A stretch of 34,884 nucleotides of DNA, taken from Clostridia bacterium. GTDB lineage: Bacteria > Bacillota > Clostridia > Oscillospirales > Acutalibacteraceae. Made by a program: the position numbers and the translations under genes. The stretch spans positions 1-34,884 of the forward strand of contig JAFQQN010000007.1 of the NCBI GenBank assembly GCA_017410605.1, read 5' to 3'. Positions within the stretch are counted from its first letter, which is position 1, and every line of letters begins with the position of its first letter. Below the pieces are notes generated by a model. That model did not search any database, was not told the origin of the DNA, and saw only the letters and a list, made by a program, of their open reading frames with translations. This document shows, in pieces, positions 1 through 5,842 of this stretch.

Positions 1-964
1 TATAGCTTTCCTCAAACACCTTAACTGTACCTTTCTTGCTTAAAATTCTCATTATATCTTCATCAGAAATTTTGGCGTTGGAGCGACTGTTTCCTTTTTC
101 AGCCATATTGTTATAAGAGAGCAGTATGTATTTAGCCTTAATGTCATTAATTAGTGTTTCAAAAGCCTTTGTTGCACTTGTTGTACAATACTTACTTTTC
201 ATACTGCTTCTGTCCATTTTTTTAGCAACGCCAAACACTTCGGGCTTTTCCCATCGAGCAACATTCTCAAGCAGATGATATGCATCACAATACTGTCTTG
301 AATTGTACGGCGGATCAATATAAACAAGATCTGCTTCAATTCGTTTTACAAGATTGTTTGCATCTTCGTTGAAGCACTCGTTTTCTGCGTTATTATTAAC
401 TTCTGCCAACGGAACATAAAGTTCTAACGAAGCCTCAAATTCAGCACCTTTTCGATATGCATCATAATGCCCACAAGTAACTGCGATTTTGTCCATTGCA
501 TAAAGCAATGATGTTATCAAAATCGCTCTTTCTCGCTTGTTTAAATTACCTTTTTTGTAATTGCGCTCAATATCTTCACGGATGTAGCCAATCTTAGCAC
601 AATCATTCTTGCTAAAGTATGTATCAGCAAAATTACGAGTCATATAATTTTCGCCGCATTTGGTTTTTGCATTGTATCTTACAACATAATCAATGATTAC
701 TTGCGGATCGTATGCTTCAGCACCGAACCAAGCATAATGACAAATGTAATTGCTATACATCAAATCATTTGTAATAATTGTTTTATCTGTAAATGCAGAA
801 GACACCGCTCCAGTGCCGGCGAAAATATCCGCTACAGTTTCAATGCCTTCACATTCGTCATTTACCACACCGGTAATAAAGGGAAGCAACTTATATTTGT
901 TGCCCAAATATCTTCTGTTATTAATCAATGAGGTTTTATATGCTTTTGTTTCAGCAGCACTCAT
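1..964 (-). CDS. D12-class N6-adenine DNA methyltransferase, 3' end cut by window edge
   Basis: The minus-strand reading frame is open from an ATG at 964 to the first base of the window, giving the first 321 residues; the C-terminus lies outside. The start is chosen by GGAGGA six bases upstream; another in-frame ATG at 979 overlaps that site. Visible motifs are the N-terminal RRYLGNKYKLLPFI block (about residues 17-30), the AdoMet-binding DIFAGTG (46-52) and the catalytic DPPY (217-220) followed by NSRQYCDAYHLLEN. This order, with the AdoMet motif before DPPY, is that of Dam/D12 (alpha-group) methyltransferases, which methylate N6 of adenine in duplex DNA. A small HTH gene 72 bp upstream on the same strand resembles the controller genes of type II restriction-modification systems, so a modification role is more likely than housekeeping. 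Recognition sequence and partner nuclease cannot be read here. Confidence 0.9.
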   Translation of the reverse strand, partial: MSAAETKAYKTSLINNRRYLGNKYKLLPFITGVVNDECEGIETVADIFAGTGAVSSAFTDKTIITNDLMYSNYICHYAWFGAEAYDPQVIIDYVVRYNAKTKCGENYMTRNFADTYFSKNDCAKIGYIREDIERNYKKGNLNKRERAILITSLLYAMDKIAVTCGHYDAYRKGAEFEASLELYVPLAEVNNNAENECFNEDANNLVKRIEADLVYIDPPYNSRQYCDAYHLLENVARWEKPEVFGVAKKMDRSSMKSKYCTTSATKAFETLINDIKAKYILLSYNNMAEKGNSRSNAKISDEDIMRILSKKGTVKVFEESY

Positions 965-1036
965 AGTGAGTTCCTCCATTTTTTCTCGCTCTCGCTAATC
1001 TGATTATATATCATCTGCAGTCCCATAAAACGGACA

Positions 1037-1243
1037 TCAAATGTTTTTGAACAACTCAGATAATGAAACATTCAATCCATTGGCTATCTTTTCTATGTTT
1101 ACTATAGAGATGTTTCGTTTACCAAGTTCAACGCTCGCAAAATAGGTTCTATCCATTCCAATTTTTTGAGCAAACTTCTCTTGGCTAAGACCAGTTTGCG
1201 TTCGCAACTCACGAATTCTATTTCCGATTTTTGTGGTGATCAT
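1037..1243 (-). CDS. Small XRE-family HTH regulator, controller (C) protein-like
   Basis: This 68-aa protein consists almost wholly of a Cro/CI-type helix-turn-helix domain (about residues 6-60; GLSQEKFAQKIGMDRTYFAS is the HTH core, followed by the typical ELGKRNIS turn). The ATG at 1243 is preceded by AAGAGG nine bases away; a TTG three codons earlier is in frame but overlaps that site. Size, fold and position directly upstream of a DNA methyltransferase match C proteins of type II restriction-modification systems, which bind their own promoter and delay nuclease expression. A consensus promoter and an imperfect palindrome lie 40-90 bp upstream, as expected for an autoregulated gene. It could also be an ordinary repressor of a mobile element. 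Confidence 0.8.
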   Translation of the reverse strand: MITTKIGNRIRELRTQTGLSQEKFAQKIGMDRTYFASVELGKRNISIVNIEKIANGLNVSLSELFKNI

Positions 1244-1281
1244 AACGTGCAACCTCTTATCCTAAAGAATATAAAAATCGC

Positions 1282-1301
1282 ATTATATAACAATACATAA
1301 T
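1282..1301. promoter_or_regulatory. Candidate operator (C-box-like palindrome)
   Basis: ATTATATA-N4-TACATAAT is an imperfect inverted repeat (7 of 8 positions pair) lying just downstream of the -10 box of the HTH-methyltransferase promoter. A repressor bound here would block initiation. That the 68-aa HTH protein binds it is inferred from position. Confidence 0.45.
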
Positions 1302-1303
1302 AC

Positions 1304-1332
1304 ATTATACAACAAAGGTGCAAATAAGTCAA
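1304..1332 (-). promoter_or_regulatory. Sigma-A promoter of the HTH-methyltransferase operon
   Basis: On the minus strand TTGACT (1327-1332), a 17-bp spacer and a perfect TATAAT (1304-1309) point at the HTH gene that starts at 1243. Confidence 0.8.
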
Positions 1333-1397
1333 CCGTTTTTAAGCAACAATTTGTTCTCGTAATATCGAACTTTTTGTTACAATCCGTAATACAAAAT

Positions 1398-1423
1398 GGC
1401 GGCAGAGATTTCTCTCCACCGCC
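1398..1423 (-). terminator. Terminator of the tnpV operon
   Basis: GGCGG (1398-1402) pairs with CCGCC (1419-1423) around an inner AGAG/CTCT stem; on the minus strand it is followed by ATTTTG. It lies just past the tnpV stop. The short U-tract makes it moderate in strength. Confidence 0.55.
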
Positions 1424-1431
1424 GTGCGTTA

Positions 1432-1809
1432 TCAGTTATAAATTATATCGTTATTTACGATTTCCGAAACTCTGCTACGTATGTTATTCATCTGAGTAAC
1501 CCACTCCGTTTGATTATCTGCTTTGAGTTGTTCAGTTACGCCCTCACGCTCTGCCATCTGATTTACGAGCCGAGAAAACATATTATCAGCTTGCTTGTCA
1601 GTGTCAGCGAGATGTTCGTTTAACTTTCCGCTTGTTAGTAGATTGATGTAAAGGATTTTTCTGTGTTGTTTTATGTATCTAAGATGTCGTTGTCCCCACA
1701 AACCGATAGGCTTATCTTCCTGGTCGGGGAGTGCAAGATCAGGTAAATAATAATCGCCTTGTAAAGTGTAGCTGATACCCGTCTGTTCATTGTAAATACG
1801 CTTTTCCAT
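1432..1809 (-). CDS. tnpV: Transposon-encoded protein TnpV
   Basis: This 125-aa protein matches the TnpV family in length and layout: an opening GDYYLPDLALPDQEDKPIG segment (about 18-36), a central RHLRYIKQHRKILYINLLTSG block, and a C-terminal VTEQLKADNQTEWVTQMNNI helix. TnpV proteins occur on Tn4451-like and other clostridial mobile elements; their biochemical role is not established. The start is supported by AAGGAGG overlapping the end of the gene upstream. It is the last gene of a three-gene minus-strand operon with two other mobile-element accessory genes, and marks this part of the window as mobile or formerly mobile. No recombinase lies next to it here. Confidence 0.87.
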   Translation of the reverse strand: MEKRIYNEQTGISYTLQGDYYLPDLALPDQEDKPIGLWGQRHLRYIKQHRKILYINLLTSGKLNEHLADTDKQADNMFSRLVNQMAEREGVTEQLKADNQTEWVTQMNNIRSRVSEIVNNDIIYN

Positions 1810-1811
1810 AA

Positions 1812-1994
1812 TTATGCCTCCTTGTCGATCACTTTAAATTTCTTTTGCTTTGCGTTAAGGATTTTTAGTAACACTTCGTCAACTGCATCGGTGAATTTGC
1901 CGTCAGCGATAAGTTTGTTTCGCTTTTCATTAAGGCAGTTGATAATCGTTCCTCTCTCATAATCTTCAAGTGCTATGTAATACTTCTTTGACAT
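1812..1994 (-). CDS. Small mobile-element accessory protein
   Basis: This is a 60-aa protein with a SKKYYIALEDYERGTIINCL opening and a lysine-rich tail (NAKQKKFKVIDKEA). I recognise it as a type of short protein that repeatedly accompanies tnpV and DUF6809 genes on clostridial elements, but no function is known to me. The ATG at 1994 is nine bases from GAGGGA, which lies in the last codons of the upstream gene; a GTG at 2003 abuts that site and is less likely. Its own last codons contain the tnpV ribosome binding site, so the three genes are translationally linked. It has no signal peptide or membrane segment. Confidence 0.7.
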   Translation of the reverse strand: MSKKYYIALEDYERGTIINCLNEKRNKLIADGKFTDAVDEVLLKILNAKQKKFKVIDKEA

Positions 1995-1999
1995 ATCTT

Positions 2000-2299
2000 T
2001 CACTCCCTCAGTAAATCCTTAAACGGCGTTTCGGTGGATACGAAAGTATCGTATGTAAAGTTAGCTCCCAATCGAAATCCCATAATAAAACTATCGAGAT
2101 TCGATTCTCCGTTGACGATGCTCCAAGCATTGCAGAAGTCAAGAAACTTCTTTTTGTTTTCACCCGTAAGTGCTTCTGTTAGGAACTCCTCATTGAGCAT
2201 TAGAACCTCCATCTGCTTTTGAACTGTCTTGTTCTGCTTAGTGCTTCGTGCTTGGGGATCGATGTTACCGTAATAGAATTCTTCAATAAATTTTGACAT
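2000..2299 (-). CDS. DUF6809 family protein of mobile elements
   Basis: The 99-aa product begins MSKFIEEFYYGNIDPQAR and ends with SNLDSFIMGFRLGANFTYDT, the pattern of the DUF6809 family, common in the accessory regions of clostridial conjugative and mobilisable elements and of unknown function. The ATG at 2299 has GAGGAAA upstream; an upstream in-frame extension to 2356 would lack a ribosome binding site and cover the promoter. It is the first gene of the operon DUF6809, small protein, tnpV; its stop lies six bases before the next start. The protein looks cytosolic and mainly helical. Confidence 0.8.
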   Translation of the reverse strand: MSKFIEEFYYGNIDPQARSTKQNKTVQKQMEVLMLNEEFLTEALTGENKKKFLDFCNAWSIVNGESNLDSFIMGFRLGANFTYDTFVSTETPFKDLLRE

Positions 2300-2327
2300 A
2301 ATCTTGTTTCCTCGTTTCTGTAATTTT

Positions 2328-2356
2328 ATTTTACGAAGAAACGTTGAAATACACAA
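2328..2356 (-). promoter_or_regulatory. Promoter of the DUF6809-tnpV operon
   Basis: Minus-strand TTGTGT (2351-2356), a 17-bp spacer and TAAAAT (2328-2333) sit about 30 bp before the DUF6809 start. The match is fair, not perfect. Confidence 0.5.
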
Positions 2357-2444
2357 ATGTGCGGATGAAAAAATATGTGTGTTTCTGCCGGTAATTCAAT
2401 ACTTTTTAATCAAGTCCGTTATGAACACCCGTACCAAAGCATTC

Positions 2445-2484
2445 AAACCCGAACTTTTTACCAATCGGTGAAAAGTTCGGGTTT
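2445..2484. terminator. Strong hairpin, probable terminator
   Basis: A perfect 14-bp stem (AAACCCGAACTTTT at 2445-2458 with AAAAGTTCGGGTTT at 2471-2484) carries a further ACC/GGT pairing in the loop, followed on the plus side by GTTGTTTTCTT. It lies downstream of the minus-strand HTH gene at 2642 and may end that transcript too, although the minus side lacks a long U-tract. The rest of the gene-free stretch 2357-2641 is AT-rich and shows no gene. Confidence 0.6.
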
Positions 2485-2641
2485 GTTGTTTTCTTAAACT
2501 AAATTAGCCTTAATTATATTAATCTTACATAAAATAAAGATATGAAAACATTAAATACAGCCATTATACTAAGCCACATTCTCAACTCGTTGCAAAGACA
2601 TGTACCTCTTATCCAAAGTATTATTGCGTATTTATAATCTG

Positions 2642-2923
2642 TTAGTGGTTAGATTTATGTCCAATTATATCGTCCGAAAATACAGAAGTCTTTATTAAAT
2701 CTTCCGGTGTAATGTCAAGGGCATCTGCAATGTTATAAAAAACGTTTAAAGAAAAACCATATGCCATGTTTGGTGCTTCAATGTTGCTTAGCAATGAACG
2801 GCTGATATTTGACTTTTCTGCTAATTTTTCTTGGGATAAACCACGTATTCTTCGAAGAGTAGATATTGCAATACCAAGTTGAATAAAACGGTCTCTGTTT
2901 TTATAATCTACTTCCTTCCCCAT
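2642..2923 (-). CDS. XRE-family HTH transcriptional regulator
   Basis: This 93-aa protein has an N-terminal Cro/CI helix-turn-helix: LGIAISTLRRIRGLSQEKLA, then EKSNISRSLLSNIEAPN as the recognition region, then a helical segment ending in DALDITPEDLIK. A short acidic and His-rich tail (VFSDDIIGHKSNH) follows. The ATG at 2923 has GTGAGG eight bases upstream; a TTG two codons earlier is in frame but poorly placed. The gene stands alone on the minus strand, facing a strong divergent promoter about 90 bp away with repeated TAAGCAC motifs between, the usual layout of a repressor controlling a divergent unit of a mobile element. Its target is inferred, not shown. Confidence 0.82.
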   Translation of the reverse strand: MGKEVDYKNRDRFIQLGIAISTLRRIRGLSQEKLAEKSNISRSLLSNIEAPNMAYGFSLNVFYNIADALDITPEDLIKTSVFSDDIIGHKSNH

Positions 2924-2965
2924 AAACAAAACCTCACTTATAAATCATTTATTTCTGTCTTAATA

Positions 2966-2994
2966 ATTATACTTTTTGCTTAAGCACCTTTCAG
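2966..2994 (-). promoter_or_regulatory. Promoter of the HTH gene (2642-2923)
   Basis: Minus-strand CTGAAA (2989-2994), 17 bp, TATAAT (2966-2971). One copy of TAAGCAC (2981-2987) lies in the spacer. Confidence 0.45.
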
Positions 2995-3011
2995 TATTTA
3001 TATATAAGCAC

Positions 3012-3040
3012 TTGACCGTATTTGTCAGCTATGATATAAT
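3012..3040 (+). promoter_or_regulatory. Divergent plus-strand promoter without a protein gene behind it
   Basis: TTGACC (3012-3017), a 17-bp spacer and TATAAT (3035-3040). A second TAAGCAC (3005-3011) abuts its -35 box. The first 400 bp downstream hold no convincing reading frame. Confidence 0.65.
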
Positions 3041-3448
3041 TAAGCTTACAGAATGTTGCTATGAATATGCGTATGATTTAATCTATAAGTTATTGTAGTT
3101 ATATATAGTTATTTCAAAATGAAATAAATATATTAATTTTTTATAGAAATTCTTATGCAACCATAAGCAATATTTTAAAGTAGGGTTAGCATGCAACTTT
3201 AAAGACATTACGCGTTTTCTCTCTTTTAAGTATACATTACATAAAAAACATTATAGTATTTATATAATTAATGTATTTAATTTTGCTATCTTTTACTAAC
3301 TAAAAACCTTTGAATATTCAATAACTATACATTCATATATCGAAATAGTTATTTATTTTTGGCATGATTTTATGCATATTTATGCACATATTAACAAATT
3401 TGCACAAAAAATTATATATTAATTTCGGTTTTTTTAAAGTTTAATAGG
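3041..3448. other. AT-rich stretch with inverted repeats, no gene seen
   Basis: No reading frame with a ribosome binding site is visible. Small perfect inverted repeats are present: TTATTTCA-AAA-TGAAATAA and CTTATG-CAAC-CATAAG, and TTTAAAGT paired with ACTTTAAA across a 14-nt loop. The stretch lies downstream of the promoter at 3012-3040, so it may be a non-coding leader or a degraded region. Confidence 0.4.
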
Positions 3449-3477
3449 TTGACATACACAAAAATAATGTGTACAAT
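3449..3477 (+). promoter_or_regulatory. Consensus sigma-A promoter of a non-coding unit
   Basis: TTGACA (3449-3454), a 17-bp spacer and TACAAT (3472-3477), only one base from consensus. Initiation is expected near 3484. Confidence 0.75.
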
Positions 3478-3483
3478 TAATTA

Positions 3484-3702
3484 GCATCATTTGAATACTA
3501 TACTTATGGAAGCGGTTTCAAACTTGAAAACACGTTAGCTTGTTAGGGTAACTTCTGTTGATGGGTACAATTTCTATCAACACATATTATCCGCCAAACT
3601 ATATTTAAGATAGACTTTTTAATTTATAAATTTAATCTGCGCCTGAGCCTTAGAGCCTGTGCCTTATAATCGTTGCATGCGATTGTGGCACAGGCTTTTT
3701 TT
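3484..3702 (+). ncRNA. Candidate structured small RNA or attenuator leader
   Basis: The unit runs from a near-perfect promoter to an intrinsic terminator, about 220 nt, with no reading frame. GCGG (3512-3515) can pair with CCGC (3591-3594), enclosing three helices: TTTCAA/TTGAAA (3516-3529), GTTA/TAAC (3534-3552) and a 7-bp TGTTGAT/ATCAACA (3556-3582). That is the shape of a multi-branched RNA domain. A linker and the terminator hairpin follow, and the Cys-rich-KTR gene starts 47 nt beyond. It could be a free small RNA or a leader controlling that gene by attenuation. I do not recognise it as a known riboswitch class. Confidence 0.42.
3654..3702 (+). terminator. Intrinsic terminator upstream of the KTR gene
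   Basis: AGCCTGTGCC (3654-3663) pairs perfectly with GGCACAGGCT (3687-3696); the inner AATCG/CGATT extends the stem, and T7 follows. Confidence 0.85.
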
Positions 3703-3748
3703 GTTTGGTTCACTTGACGCAAATGAGTTGAAAACGAGGTGATACCAT

Positions 3749-3946
3749 TTGCAAGATACATTACAACTCAACCCACAGGTAAACGACAATAATAAGACGA
3801 CGAGACGACGCTTTTTCTGTCCGTCGTGCGGCAAACATACAGTACTTTGGTTGCTTCCTACCACAGAAATCAAAAATTTACCTATAAAATGTAAACGGTG
3901 TGGCACAGAAAGCATTGTAAATATAGCGCCATTGCCTGAGTCTTAA
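3749..3946 (+). CDS. Cysteine-rich KTR domain protein (zinc ribbon)
   Basis: The 65-aa product has paired CPSC (Cys24, Cys27) and CKRCG (Cys48, Cys51) motifs separated by TEIKNLPIK, the pattern of the Cys_rich_KTR family found beside tet(M) on Tn916-like elements and on many clostridial elements. The four cysteines probably bind zinc; function is unknown. It starts with TTG at 3749 behind GAGGTGAT (3736-3743). A strong terminator lies 47 nt upstream, so expression may depend on readthrough of the structured unit there. It is the last gene with an obvious mobile-element signature before the surface-protein locus. Confidence 0.8.
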   Translation: MQDTLQLNPQVNDNNKTTRRRFFCPSCGKHTVLWLLPTTEIKNLPIKCKRCGTESIVNIAPLPES

Positions 3947-4077
3947 ATTATTTGTTTATTAAAGACTGTATGAATTCTGCTTTTCATCAAATGAAATCCT
4001 TATAACGCTCCCCGCAAAGGTTGTGTATTTTTCTGCGCAAACGCTCGTCGTCTGCTTTATTTTAATAGAAAAGTGTA

Positions 4078-4089
4078 GTAAATATTTAC
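4078..4089. promoter_or_regulatory. Candidate TetR operator
   Basis: GTAAATATTTAC is a perfect 12-bp palindrome 22 bp before the TetR start codon. TetR regulators usually bind such sites at their own promoter; binding here is inferred. Confidence 0.4.
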
Positions 4090-4111
4090 AGACCGAAAGG
4101 AGAAATCAGGA

Positions 4112-4705
4112 ATGAAACAGGATGAAATCCGTCTCAGACTTATTGACGGCACTATCCATGTCATTGCCAAAGATGGGCTTGACAAAGCCTCAACAAAACA
4201 AATAGGAATAGCAACCTCTACAAACGAAGCGTATATATACCGCTGCTTTGTAGACAAGGAAGACCTTTTAACAAAAGTCTTTGATGCACTTGATGAAGAA
4301 CTCCTTACCAAAACGATGCAATTTATTGAAGTAATGTATGTGCCGGAGATAGATTTTGAGATACGCTGCCGCCTTTATTTTTCTTCAATATGGAGCTTTC
4401 TTCTGGGAAACCGTGATAAATGTCTTACGTATGTTAGATATTTCTATTCACCCTACTTTACTAAATATTCTGCCGATGTACATAAAAAGAGATTTGCCCC
4501 ACTTGTAGCCAAGTTTGAAATTGCCTTTAAGAATGAAGCAGATGTGTGGATGATACTTAACCACATATTAAATGTAATGCTTGATTTTGCTATAAAGGTG
4601 CACAACGGTCAAATGACAGGTGAAGGCAATTACGCAGAACATGTATTTCGTGTAATCTATGCTTCCGTAAGGCAGTATTTCAAAAATGAAAAGGAGAGTG
4701 ATTAA
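4112..4705 (+). CDS. TetR/AcrR-family transcriptional regulator
   Basis: This 197-aa protein has the TetR size and an N-terminal DNA-binding domain (about residues 5-52), with the HTH in TKQIGIATSTNEAYIYRCFV followed by DKEDLLTKVF, the usual end of the motif. The C-terminal part is helical and aromatic-rich, as expected for a ligand-binding or dimerisation domain. AAAGGAG stands ten bases before the ATG. Its stop is followed after two bases by a signal peptidase gene, so the two are one transcript, and the regulator probably controls the surface locus or at least its first peptidase. A 12-bp palindrome upstream may be its operator. The ligand cannot be predicted. Confidence 0.85.
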   Translation: MKQDEIRLRLIDGTIHVIAKDGLDKASTKQIGIATSTNEAYIYRCFVDKEDLLTKVFDALDEELLTKTMQFIEVMYVPEIDFEIRCRLYFSSIWSFLLGNRDKCLTYVRYFYSPYFTKYSADVHKKRFAPLVAKFEIAFKNEADVWMILNHILNVMLDFAIKVHNGQMTGEGNYAEHVFRVIYASVRQYFKNEKESD

Positions 4706-4707
4706 AT

Positions 4708-5424
4708 ATGAAGAAAGTTCTAAGCATCTTGAAAACTACAATAGTTTGGTTAGTTGTAATACTTGCGGTGTCTATGATGCTGTTCACCGTTATATCTGCA
4801 ACCACCTTTAACCGAAATGATAGAGCTTTGTTTGGTTATAAGCTTTATATTGTAAATTCAGATTCTATGTCGGCCACCGACTTTAATGCAGGTTCGTTGA
4901 TATTAGTAAAAGAGGTTGACCCTTCCTCTTTAAAGGAGGGAGATATTATCACCTTTATGTCCCAGGATACCAACAGCTTTGGTGAAACCGTTACCCATAA
5001 AATTCGCAGATTAACTACCGATGCGGAAGGTAATCCCGGCTTTATTACATACGGTACAACAACCAACACCGATGACCAAGCTATTGTAACCTACCCATAT
5101 GTGTTAGGTAAATATTATAGTAACATTCCCGGTCTTGGAACATTTTTTAACTTTTTAAAAACTACGCCGGGTTATTTTGTCTGTATTTTTGTTCCCTTTA
5201 TGCTGATTATTCTTTATGAAGGTGTAAAATTTTTCAACCTGTTTCGCAGGTACAAAAAAGAGCAACTGGACGAAATACAAACAATCAAAGATAAAATTGA
5301 AGCAGAAAAGGCTGAAAACTCCAAAATGCTTGAAGAGCTTTTTGCTCTTAGAGCAGAGCTTGAAAATAATAAAACACACCTTGAATCAACCGAAGAAACT
5401 AAGACTGTTGAAGAAGCAAAGTAG
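4708..5424 (+). CDS. sipW: SipW-type signal peptidase I (first copy) with coiled-coil tail
   Basis: This is a 238-aa membrane peptidase of the SipW/archaeal-ER type. An N-terminal membrane segment (about 10-31) is followed by the catalytic serine in NSDSMS (Ser53), and by THKIRR (His97) where bacterial-type enzymes have lysine, so a Ser/His dyad is expected. A second membrane segment (about 156-172) is followed by a cytosolic Lys/Glu-rich coiled coil (about 180-230). In Bacillus SipW processes the fibre protein TasA and its partner TapA. Here the gene follows the TetR gene by two bases and precedes surface protein A, whose signal segment is of SipW type. The long coiled coil is not part of the catalytic fold and is also present, with unrelated sequence, on the second SipW of the locus. 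Confidence 0.88.
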   Translation: MKKVLSILKTTIVWLVVILAVSMMLFTVISATTFNRNDRALFGYKLYIVNSDSMSATDFNAGSLILVKEVDPSSLKEGDIITFMSQDTNSFGETVTHKIRRLTTDAEGNPGFITYGTTTNTDDQAIVTYPYVLGKYYSNIPGLGTFFNFLKTTPGYFVCIFVPFMLIILYEGVKFFNLFRRYKKEQLDEIQTIKDKIEAEKAENSKMLEELFALRAELENNKTHLESTEETKTVEEAK

Positions 5425-5570
5425 TACATAACACAGGCCCTTTTGTTAAATGTTAAGACCCTGACAGTTTTTGGTTTGGTTAGTTCAACATTATTTTACT
5501 TACATACAGAAAAATTTCTGTTACCGTAAGCGTGGTGAAAAATGTGTCTTGTCTTCAGCATTTTACCACG

Positions 5571-5780
5571 GCCGCCTATTCCTCCTCTAATAGGCGGCAA
5601 TCAAAGGGCACAAGTGCGTGTGTAAGGTAAAGGATAAGAGAGAAAAGATAAAAAGTTATCGGTGTTTCGCAAGGTGAAACACAATCATATCTGTGCCGTC
5701 GGGTGGCACACCTAAACTCCTCACTGTTTACATTTCACTCTTTACTACCGTCAAGAACGGCTTGTGCCTTTTGATTGCCG
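5571..5780. repeat. Multi-hairpin intergenic repeat, diverged copy 1
   Basis: An opening hairpin (GCCGCCTATT/AATAGGCGGC, 5571-5598) leads into an outer inverted repeat, CGGCAATCAAAGGGCA (5595-5610) against TGCCTTTTGATTGCCG (5765-5780), one mismatch in 16. Inside are GTGTTTCGC-AAG-GTGAAACAC (5662-5682) and a TGTGCC/GGCACA hairpin. The layout matches copies at 7899 and 12572, but the stem sequences differ while pairing is kept. A 12-bp imperfect hairpin (5531-5570) and a small palindrome ACAGAAA-AA-TTTCTGT (5506-5521) precede it. The gap 5425-5842 holds nothing else. Confidence 0.75.
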
Positions 5781-5842
5781 GAATTCTAGGCAAAAAATGT
5801 GTGCCCATTAGGTGCACAAATAATATAAGGAGGTCATTAGAA

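Noticed and set aside
5693..5842. In-frame upstream extension of surface protein A
   Set aside because: It runs through the multi-hairpin repeat, has no ribosome binding site, and the ATG at 5843 behind AAGGAGG begins a complete signal peptide.
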